From Cytophagaceae bacterium (GTDB lineage Bacteria; Bacteroidota; Bacteroidia; Cytophagales; Cyclobacteriaceae), in the NCBI GenBank assembly GCA_006969745.1, contig CP030886.1:3569234-3633233 (forward strand): a stretch of DNA of 64,000 bases, read 5' to 3'. The notes beneath the pieces are model-generated. The model made no database searches, had not been told where the DNA came from, and saw nothing but the letters and a program-made list of their open reading frames with translations. This document shows, piece by piece, positions 9,285-15,857 of the stretch (positions are counted from its first letter, which is position 1; the number at the start of each line of letters is the position of its first letter). A program made the position numbers and the translations under genes.

Positions 9285-9995
9285 ATGAAAAATCTATACA
9301 CAATCCTCTTAACCGCACTCACTTTTCTATTTATTGCATGTGATGAAGTAAAGGAAGAGGTGCCTGAGTTTACACAAATAAGTACAGAGTCGTTGAAGTT
9401 TCATTTTAACAACGAACCGGTCATATTTCCAATCTATGGAGATTTTGATCATAATGCGATTAATGTAACCTCAAGCAATCTAAGTCTGACCGGTCTGAAA
9501 ACTGATGCTGGAAAACACGGTGTAACGTTCGTGAAATACTCGCCAGCAAACGACCAATCTGACATAATTGACCTGGAAGTAACGACCGGTAATAGGATAG
9601 TAGGAACTGGTTCTGTGCAAGTAAGGAAAGTAACACTGGATGGATGTGTTCAGTCAGCTTTCAGTACCAACTATATCGTTCCAGAAGGATCTGATGAGCT
9701 GAAAATAAACCTGATATCAGATGTGGCTTGCGATTTGACTTCTCCAGCAATTGCTGATGTAAGAGTTATTCCGATAGCAGATTCGAAAGGCGCATATATT
9801 TCCATTGAAGAAAATGATAGTGGAACGCTTGATTTATTTCTGAATTATAATCGTTTGGGTTGTGAAAAAGGCATGCATGAGTTTGTTTTTGAACTTTGTC
9901 TTGAGCCTGGTGCTGCACTTGGCAAAGCATGGGGAGATCCACTAAATAATTGCCTCACATATACCACAGCGCTGGCTTCCTTCGAAGTGGAGTAA
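9285..9995 (+). CDS. Lipoprotein of unknown function, first gene of a sigma-factor operon
   Basis: A 236-residue protein with a lipoprotein signal (TFLFIAC, Cys19), so it should be anchored in the outer or inner membrane. The mature part is beta-rich and has paired cysteines later on (for example DGCVQSAF, DVACDLTS, RLGCEKG, FELCLEPG, NNCLTY) that could form disulfides. No known domain was recognised. It ends 6 bases before the ECF sigma factor gene and probably shares its transcript, so it may be part of the response the sigma factor controls. Confidence 0.72.
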   Translation: MKNLYTILLTALTFLFIACDEVKEEVPEFTQISTESLKFHFNNEPVIFPIYGDFDHNAINVTSSNLSLTGLKTDAGKHGVTFVKYSPANDQSDIIDLEVTTGNRIVGTGSVQVRKVTLDGCVQSAFSTNYIVPEGSDELKINLISDVACDLTSPAIADVRVIPIADSKGAYISIEENDSGTLDLFLNYNRLGCEKGMHEFVFELCLEPGAALGKAWGDPLNNCLTYTTALASFEVE

Positions 9996-10001
9996 ACGGA
10001 C

Positions 10002-10565
10002 GTGGCAGAGATTACTGACATTGAAAAACAGTCTCTTGTAGAAGGGGCCAAAAGAAATGACCGAAAAGCTCAGAATAAGCTTTTCGGTCATTATAGTAAT
10101 TTGGTAATGGCTGTGTCTCGGAGATACGGTAAGGATTTACGTTCCGCAGAAGATGTTTTCCAGGAATGTTTTATTCAAATTTTTAAGTCGCTGGTGTCTA
10201 CAAAAAATGAGATAGACAATCTTGATGGTTGGATTTATCGAATTGCAATTAATACCAACGCCACCCATTACCACAAAAACAAGGAGGTGGTATTTGAAGA
10301 GCTAAATGAGCAGCAGCTCGATGATCATCATAGAAAAATCATCGATCAAATTTCAGGAGAGGAGTTATTAAAGATTGTTAATCAATTACCAGATGGATAT
10401 CGGGTTGTTTTCAACCTGTTTTTCATTGATGGTTACAAGCATACAGAAATTGCTAAGATGCTAGGTATTTCTGAGTCAACCTCCAGATCTCAACTTTCGA
10501 GAGCGAAAGAACAATTAAAAAATGAATTAGAATCACTAGGAATAGACAGATATGAAGCCAATTAA
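10002..10565 (+). CDS. ECF-type RNA polymerase sigma factor
   Basis: A 187-residue extracytoplasmic-function sigma factor that would direct RNA polymerase to a small set of envelope genes. Region 2 is seen around residues 28-95 (DVFQECFIQIFKSLV, LDGWIYRIAINTN) and region 4 around 120-178 (LPDGYRVVFNLFFIDG, then a helix-turn-helix HTEIAKMLGISESTSRSQL). The start is GTG at 10002, with no in-frame ATG nearby. It lies 6 bases after the lipoprotein gene and its end overlaps by 14 bases a short ORF resembling the cytoplasmic part of an anti-sigma factor. Confidence 0.93.
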   Translation: MAEITDIEKQSLVEGAKRNDRKAQNKLFGHYSNLVMAVSRRYGKDLRSAEDVFQECFIQIFKSLVSTKNEIDNLDGWIYRIAINTNATHYHKNKEVVFEELNEQQLDDHHRKIIDQISGEELLKIVNQLPDGYRVVFNLFFIDGYKHTEIAKMLGISESTSRSQLSRAKEQLKNELESLGIDRYEAN

Positions 10566-10692
10566 TGATAATGAGTTGAGCGATATTATTTCTAAAAAAA
10601 TCGCTACTGTGCCAGATGTTGAAACTGATCATTTGTGGGCAGGAATAGAATCAGGTCTTCTCCGTCATCAGGACTCAGGACAGGAATATTGA
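10552..10692 (+). CDS. 46-residue anti-sigma-like cytoplasmic segment
   Basis: A short ORF starting at the ATG inside the end of the sigma factor gene (14-base overlap). It reads MKPINDNELSDIISKK, then VETDHLWAGIESGLL, and stops at TGA 10690-10692. The pattern (acidic start, a Trp-x-x-Ile-x-x-x-Leu helix) resembles the amino-terminal cytoplasmic end of the anti-sigma/outer-membrane fusion proteins that follow ECF sigma genes in Bacteroidota. Here there is no membrane segment in this frame; it appears in another frame immediately after. It could be a separate small anti-sigma peptide or the broken front of a fusion. Confidence 0.6.
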   Translation: MKPINDNELSDIISKKIATVPDVETDHLWAGIESGLLRHQDSGQEY

Positions 10693-11627
10693 AGTCAATC
10701 TTTTTCGTCTCGAGTTTTATAAGTGTGATTACCATATCCGACTCGAATAGTTTCGCGAACGAACCTGTCGATCAGGAACGCGATATTTTGAGAAACTCAA
10801 ATCACAATTCTGAATCGATAATAGGCATGTCAAAGCAAAATGAGAAAATGGCCGATACTGAAAATCCAAGGCGAGATGTGGTATTAAAAAGTGATCATTC
10901 AAGTGAGTCTAAGGATATGCTTGAAGGCCCACACTTATCTCCTGATCAAAGGATTGCTGTGACTAATGAAGTCAATCTCATTAAATCCGGAGCTACTGCT
11001 TTACCGGAAATTGAAATGGGAACAATGATGAATAAAATTGAAGATGAAGGAGTAAAATGGGCAAATCGCGGCAATTATTTTGTTTCCATTTCACCTTACC
11101 TCACTTTTCACTCGATGCTACCTCATGCGTTTGATGAGTATTACATCATCAGCTCGGCAAGCGGTAGGGTAGGTCTTGAAAAACGTTTTGGAGCAAATGT
11201 TTCTTTCGGATTTGCAAAGACATTGTCTCATCGTTGGGTATTGAGTGGATCGGTTGGGGTAGACTATTTTCAGACGCAGTTTTCCTACCAAATTGCTAAC
11301 AGCACTAGTTCTGAAGTGGCTTTATCTAATCAGAGGATTGATGGGGGTTTAAACTTGGGTGTTGGGTATCAAATCAATTCACCATTAGGCAAAGGGACAG
11401 TCTTAGCCGAATCTTGGATTAGAAGACAGATATTCGATTTTCGTGGTTCATCAAGTTACAATTCAATGATATTAGGTTACAGGATTGGCTACTTGTTGGA
11501 GTTTAAAGGAATGCAAGTTGGACCAACTTACGGCTCATTTTTTACTTCTATGAATAATGAAATGGGTCGGGTGAAGCCGCAGCAGTTTGGTTTTACAATT
11601 CGAAAAAGTATTGGGGTTAAGAATTAG
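10689..11627 (+). CDS. Outer-membrane beta-barrel-like protein, probable TTG start
   Basis: A 313-residue exported protein. I choose the TTG at 10689, which overlaps the TGA of the previous ORF: it yields a textbook signal peptide, MKSIFFVSSFISVITI, with a cut site near NSFANEP, and a purine-rich AGGACAGGA lies just upstream. The frame is open from a GTG at 10635, but that start would add a basic segment. After a low-complexity polar linker (to about residue 125) the rest alternates like a beta barrel and ends FGFTIRKSIGVKN. As last gene of the sigma operon it is probably the membrane product linked to that signalling system. Confidence 0.72.
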   Translation: MKSIFFVSSFISVITISDSNSFANEPVDQERDILRNSNHNSESIIGMSKQNEKMADTENPRRDVVLKSDHSSESKDMLEGPHLSPDQRIAVTNEVNLIKSGATALPEIEMGTMMNKIEDEGVKWANRGNYFVSISPYLTFHSMLPHAFDEYYIISSASGRVGLEKRFGANVSFGFAKTLSHRWVLSGSVGVDYFQTQFSYQIANSTSSEVALSNQRIDGGLNLGVGYQINSPLGKGTVLAESWIRRQIFDFRGSSSYNSMILGYRIGYLLEFKGMQVGPTYGSFFTSMNNEMGRVKPQQFGFTIRKSIGVKN

Positions 11628-12502
11628 CACGGCTCGCAATTTTCGTCTACTCGCTCAAACTCAATTGTCGTGTGATTGATCCCCATAGATGAAACCAGTT
11701 TTTTTGCTTCTCTTTTAATGCTTTGCAGTTCCGACAGTTTAAGATTTTCAGCTATTACAAGGTGGATGGAAAGTATGTGGTATTCGCCATCCATTGACCA
11801 GACATGACAGTCATGTACATCTTTTACGTTGGGAATATCGAGTATTATCTCATGTATTTTCTTCACATCTACTCCCAAGGGTGTTCCTTGAAGTATTATT
11901 CTGAAACTTTCTTTCAGGTTCTTGTATACATTGAAAAGGATAAAGGCGGCAATGCTTACCGATAGCAAAGGATCAATGATTGGGAAATTCCAAAAATGCA
12001 TAACCACAGCACCAATAAGCACTGCTATCCATCCAAGCACATCTTCTAGCAGGTGAGTGTAAACAGCTTTTTCGTTGAGACTGCCACCTTTGCTAAGTTT
12101 GAAAGCTGCAGAACCATTTACGATGACTCCACCTACAGCGAGATAGATCATTCCTTCTGTATGGGGATTTACAGGATTGAAAAGTCGTGGAATGGCTTCA
12201 AGTATGATGAAGATAGACCCTGTTACCAGGACAATTGAATTGATCAAGGCTCCAAGTACAGAAAAACGCTTATATCCGTAAGAAAAACCTTTTGTCCGCT
12301 TTCTCTTAGCTACCTTGGCGAAATACCAGGAGACGCCCAGTGTCAAGCTATCTCCTAAATCGTGTAATGAATCCGAAAGAATGGCGACACTATTCGTCCA
12401 TAGGCCACCAATAAACTCAATTATTGAAAAACTAAGATTAAGAAAGAAGGCAACTTTGATGTTGCCTTCTGAATGATCGTGATGGTGGTGCGAGTGCCCC
12501 AC
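11624..12502 (-). CDS. Cation diffusion facilitator metal exporter
   Basis: A 292-residue member of the CDF family, which exports zinc or related divalent metals from the cytoplasm in exchange for protons. It has a histidine-rich start (HSHHHHDH), six predicted membrane segments, the metal-binding motifs SDSLHDLGD in the second helix and HLLEDVLGW in the fifth, and a cytoplasmic tail domain with NVKDVHDCHVW. The His-Asp pairs (H-x3-D) fit zinc exporters of the CzcD/ZitB kind, though cobalt or cadmium cannot be excluded. The gene is alone, and its end overlaps the convergent barrel gene by 4 bases. Confidence 0.93.
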   Translation of the reverse strand: MGHSHHHHDHSEGNIKVAFFLNLSFSIIEFIGGLWTNSVAILSDSLHDLGDSLTLGVSWYFAKVAKRKRTKGFSYGYKRFSVLGALINSIVLVTGSIFIILEAIPRLFNPVNPHTEGMIYLAVGGVIVNGSAAFKLSKGGSLNEKAVYTHLLEDVLGWIAVLIGAVVMHFWNFPIIDPLLSVSIAAFILFNVYKNLKESFRIILQGTPLGVDVKKIHEIILDIPNVKDVHDCHVWSMDGEYHILSIHLVIAENLKLSELQSIKREAKKLVSSMGINHTTIEFERVDENCEPC

Positions 12503-12512
12503 GTTTTACTTT

Positions 12513-13826
12513 TTAAATGCCTCTGTTTAGGTCGTACTCTTCGAGGTAGTCTGCTACTTTTCTAACGAACATGCCTCCCAAAGCTCCATCTACCACTCTG
12601 TGATCATAGCTGTGAGACAAGAACATCTTGCTTCTGATGCCAATCATATCTCCTTCAGGAGTCTCTACGACTGATGGTTTTTTCTGAATGGCTCCAAGTG
12701 CCATAATAGCGACTTGTGGCTGCATGATGATTGGTGTGCCCATCACATTGCCAAATGAGCCAACGTTGGATACAGTGTAGGTTCCACCCTGAAGTTCGTC
12801 CGGCTTCAATTTGTTTTCCCGTGCTCTTTTGGCCAGGTCATTTACTTTTTTGGTGATTCCAACCAAACTCAATTGATCAGCATTGTGAATTACCGGTACA
12901 ATGAGATTCCCGGTGGGTAGCGCAGTGGCCATTCCAATGTTTATCGCCTTTTTCTTCACGATGTTATTCCCATCGATTTGTACGTTGATCATTGGAAAAT
13001 CTTTGATAGCACGTACAATTGCTTCAATCAGAATCGGAGTGAAGGTCAATTTTTCACCTTCCCGGTTCAAAAATTCATTTTTCACCTTATTTCTCCACGC
13101 TACTACCTTAGTAACATCAGCTTCAACAAAAGATGTAACGTGCGGTGAGATATGCTTGGATGCCACCATTCGCTCGGCGATCATCTTACGCATACGATCC
13201 ATTTCAATTATTTCGTCTCCACCATCTACTGCAACTGGCATAGGTTGGTGTGAGGCAGATGGCATAACCGGAGCAGCGGAAGGTGCTGGGGCTCCTCCTG
13301 ATTTACGTGTTTTCACGTATCCTAAAATATCATTCTTAGTGACTCTTCCTTCTTTTCCGGAACCATTGATTGATTCTAGTTCAGCAACAGAGATTCCTTC
13401 TTCTTTGGCGATGCTTCTTACGAGTGGTGAGAAAAACTTACCTGAGTCTGAGGTACGTGGTACAGCCGTTCCATTACTTGCTGATGCTGTATTGATCGCA
13501 GTTTCCAAAATTTCTTCGGCTTTTTCAACCGGATCTTCAGATTTAGTTGTTTCAGCAGGTGTCGGGGTAGCACCTCCTGCATCTCCATCTGTTTCTATTA
13601 TGGCTATTGGCTTCCCAACTTCAATTACATCACCTTCCTGAGCTAAAACCTCCTTCAATACACCGGCATGAGTGGCAGGAATTTCCGTATCAACCTTATC
13701 AGTAGCTACCTCAAGAATTGATTCGTCCTCTTCTATTGTATCACCAACATTCTTCAACCATGCAAGCACGGTGCCTTCCATCACACTTTCGCCCATCTTA
13801 GGCATGACCATTTCTACAGTTGCCAT
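12513..13826 (-). CDS. Dihydrolipoamide acyltransferase, E2 of a 2-oxoacid dehydrogenase
   Basis: Core E2 subunit of a 2-oxoacid dehydrogenase complex, transferring acyl groups to coenzyme A. It has 437 residues: one lipoyl domain (1-76; Lys44 in ATDKVDTEIPA), a linker rich in Ala, Pro and Thr, a peripheral-subunit-binding domain (about 128-168) and the catalytic domain ending with SHSYDHRVVDG, the acyltransferase His-Asp motif. Genes for E1 and E3 are not in the window, so pyruvate versus branched-chain specificity cannot be fixed; a single lipoyl domain and this length favour a branched-chain-like type. An exact Bacteroidota -7 element precedes it. Confidence 0.92.
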   Translation of the reverse strand: MATVEMVMPKMGESVMEGTVLAWLKNVGDTIEEDESILEVATDKVDTEIPATHAGVLKEVLAQEGDVIEVGKPIAIIETDGDAGGATPTPAETTKSEDPVEKAEEILETAINTASASNGTAVPRTSDSGKFFSPLVRSIAKEEGISVAELESINGSGKEGRVTKNDILGYVKTRKSGGAPAPSAAPVMPSASHQPMPVAVDGGDEIIEMDRMRKMIAERMVASKHISPHVTSFVEADVTKVVAWRNKVKNEFLNREGEKLTFTPILIEAIVRAIKDFPMINVQIDGNNIVKKKAINIGMATALPTGNLIVPVIHNADQLSLVGITKKVNDLAKRARENKLKPDELQGGTYTVSNVGSFGNVMGTPIIMQPQVAIMALGAIQKKPSVVETPEGDMIGIRSKMFLSHSYDHRVVDGALGGMFVRKVADYLEEYDLNRGI

Positions 13827-13860
13827 ATTATATTCTGTTTTACGTTGTTTATTTGGTTCT

Positions 13861-13868
13861 CAAAGATA
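13861..13868 (-). promoter_or_regulatory. Putative -7 element (TATCTTTG) for the E2 gene
   Basis: Read leftward, TATCTTTG matches the Bacteroidota -7 consensus TAnnTTTG exactly and lies 34 bases before the ATG, between the stop of cinA and the E2 gene. No convincing -33 TTTG was found, so this is a moderate call that E2 has its own promoter. Confidence 0.38.
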
Positions 13869-13877
13869 ATAATTTTG

Positions 13878-15122
13878 TTAATCCTTATCTAAGTTTATTC
13901 TAATCATGTTTAGTGCGGCTATTGCACTGTATTTGATATTGATCTCCCTGTCTCTTATGAAACGGAATTTTTTTGCGACAGATTTATGCTTGTCTGAGTA
14001 ACCAATCCAAACAGTTCCAACCGGTTTTTCTTCACTTCCGCCTCCTGGCCCCGCTACACCGCTTACAGAGATACCTACATCTGCTTTAAGTGTCTTTCGT
14101 ATATTTTCTGCCAAAGCTAAAACAACAGCTTCACTGACAGCCCCATCTTCATCGAGGATTTTTTGATCTACTCCAAGTAAATCTCTTTTCAAGTCGTTTG
14201 AATATGGAACCATGGAGCCCCTAAACCACTCTGAACTACCTGCCACTGACGTAACCTGATGTGATAGAAAACCTCCAGTGCAACTCTCTGCAATAGCAAG
14301 TGTTTGGTTTCGTTCTTTTAAAATTCGTCCAATCGCCTCAGGGACTTCCTCGTCATCAAAACCATACACATATTTTTGAATCAAAGGAAGGACATTGTCA
14401 ATTTGCAGTTGCACCTGCTTTCTCATGGACTCACTATCGTCATCTGTCGTTAGTCGTAGTTTTACTGCACCCATTGTGGGCAGGTAGGCCAACTTAATCT
14501 CTTTAGGGAGGCTAGTTTCCCAATCTTGTATAATTTCTGCCAGCTTCGATTCACCAATACCAATGGTTCTAATCATCCGATGATAAATACCGTCAACAAC
14601 AAATTGCTTCTTTAGACGAGGCAATACAGTTTCTGACATCATATGCTTCATCTCAAACGGCACGCCCGGCATTGATACAATGACTTTCTTCCCAGAATCA
14701 AACCACATTCCTGAAGCTGTTCCTATGGGATTTTGAATAGCAGTACAATTGGAAGGAAGAAATGCTTGCTCCTCCTGAGATTCTGTCATTTCCCATCCTG
14801 CCTTTTCGAAGATTGCTAATATATTCTTGTATGCGTCTTCATTTTTCACCAAGGGAGTATTGAAGTATTCTGCTAGGCATGGCTTGGTAAGGTCATCGCT
14901 TGTGGGCCCCAGCCCTCCTGTGATCAATACAATGTCAGCATTTTCTTCAGCCTCTTTGATATTACTCAATATAGCTTCTCTCGTATCACTGATGGTAACC
15001 TTTTTATGCACCCTAATGCCTAGACTGTCTAGCTCTCCACTTATCCAATGGGAATTTGTATCCAACGTTTGACCATAGAGAATTTCATCACCTATTGAAA
15101 TAATAATTGCTTTTGCAGGCAT
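13878..15122 (-). CDS. cinA: CinA family nicotinamide-nucleotide amidohydrolase
   Basis: A 414-residue CinA protein. Residues 1 to about 170 are a MoaB/MogA-like (MoCF) domain with SIGDEILYGQTLDTNS and LITGGLGPTSDDLTK; this part carries ADP-ribose pyrophosphatase activity in related proteins. The last 160 residues are the nicotinamide-mononucleotide deamidase domain, with AESCTGGFLSHQVTSVAGSS and VSGVAGPGGGSEEKPVGTVW. Both halves look intact, so a role in pyridine nucleotide recycling is expected. The gene precedes E2, separated by 51 bases containing a putative promoter, so they need not be one operon. Confidence 0.94.
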   Translation of the reverse strand: MPAKAIIISIGDEILYGQTLDTNSHWISGELDSLGIRVHKKVTISDTREAILSNIKEAEENADIVLITGGLGPTSDDLTKPCLAEYFNTPLVKNEDAYKNILAIFEKAGWEMTESQEEQAFLPSNCTAIQNPIGTASGMWFDSGKKVIVSMPGVPFEMKHMMSETVLPRLKKQFVVDGIYHRMIRTIGIGESKLAEIIQDWETSLPKEIKLAYLPTMGAVKLRLTTDDDSESMRKQVQLQIDNVLPLIQKYVYGFDDEEVPEAIGRILKERNQTLAIAESCTGGFLSHQVTSVAGSSEWFRGSMVPYSNDLKRDLLGVDQKILDEDGAVSEAVVLALAENIRKTLKADVGISVSGVAGPGGGSEEKPVGTVWIGYSDKHKSVAKKFRFIRDREINIKYSAIAALNMIRINLDKD

Positions 15123-15171
15123 TCGATTTGGCTTTGTTAATTGAAGTGATTGACACGTCTATAAGAGGCCC

Positions 15172-15179
15172 CAAAAATA
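15172..15179 (-). promoter_or_regulatory. Putative -7 element (TATTTTTG) for cinA
   Basis: Read leftward, TATTTTTG fits TAnnTTTG exactly and is 49 bases before the cinA start, in the divergent gap to the EF-hand gene. No clear -33 element is visible, so confidence is moderate. Confidence 0.38.
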
Positions 15180-15296
15180 AGATTTAGAATGGAACACGTG
15201 ATGCTATATTTCGCAATTGTTGGCAATAGTCGCAGGTCATGGGTAAAAAAATCATCATAATTGGAGGATTATTTAATTTCGCATAAAATCATTGCT

Positions 15297-15857
15297 ATGC
15301 TCACTGAACTACAAACCGATAAACTGGAACGATTTTTCTATGTTCTGGACTATGATCGAAATGGGATCATAGAGAAAGAAGATTTTATTGGTATCGCCGA
15401 GAACCTCTGCATTTTATGGAGAATAAAAGAAGGAGAGGAGAAATATGATCAAATCAAATCGAGGTTTGAAGATGGATGGAATCACTTCAATCTTTTTGTG
15501 AATAACAATGGTGGAAAGGCCAACTGGGAACATTGGGTTCGCTTTGCGGAGCAAATTATTGTCAATGGCGATGAAGAGATTTTTAGCAACTATGTGGATG
15601 AATTTGTAGGGGAGATATTCGATAATTTCGATGCTGACAATGACGGCTATATAAACCTGGATGAGTATATCGACCTACTGGTTGGATACCGAATAGAGGT
15701 GCGTTTTGCGGCCAAATCTTTTAGAAAGTTGGATAGAAATCACGATGATCTCATTAGCCGCGGTGAGTTGATCAGTGCAGTAAAGGAGTTTTTTAGAAGT
15801 GATGATCCTGATGCACCCGGCAATTGGTTATTCGGAAGAGGAGTCCTTTCTGACTAA
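15297..15857 (+). CDS. EF-hand calcium-binding protein, calerythrin-like
   Basis: A cytoplasmic protein of 186 residues from the ATG at 15297 (MLTELQTDKL); a TTG 12 codons upstream gives a less natural start. It has four EF-hand positions: loop 1 DYDRNGIIEKED, a degenerate loop 2 near NNNGGKANWEHW, loop 3 DADNDGYINLDE (perfect) and loop 4 DRNHDDLISRGE (Asp at the usual Gly). Binding loops 1, 3 and 4 with an odd loop 2 is the pattern of calerythrin and invertebrate sarcoplasmic calcium proteins. It probably buffers or senses calcium. There is no signal peptide. Its end overlaps the convergent propeller gene by 30 bases. Confidence 0.85.
   Translation: MLTELQTDKLERFFYVLDYDRNGIIEKEDFIGIAENLCILWRIKEGEEKYDQIKSRFEDGWNHFNLFVNNNGGKANWEHWVRFAEQIIVNGDEEIFSNYVDEFVGEIFDNFDADNDGYINLDEYIDLLVGYRIEVRFAAKSFRKLDRNHDDLISRGELISAVKEFFRSDDPDAPGNWLFGRGVLSD

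Noticed and set aside
10594..10600. A run of seven A in the anti-sigma-like ORF as a programmed frameshift site
   Set aside because: After slipping there, the frame of the barrel protein meets a stop at 10620-10622, so slippage here cannot join the two parts.
12901..13641. A long open frame (246 codons) on the + strand inside the E2 gene
   Set aside because: It is antisense to a complete E2 gene, lacks any domain, and is rich in Ser, Ile and Phe, as expected from the complement of an Ala- and Glu-rich coding region.
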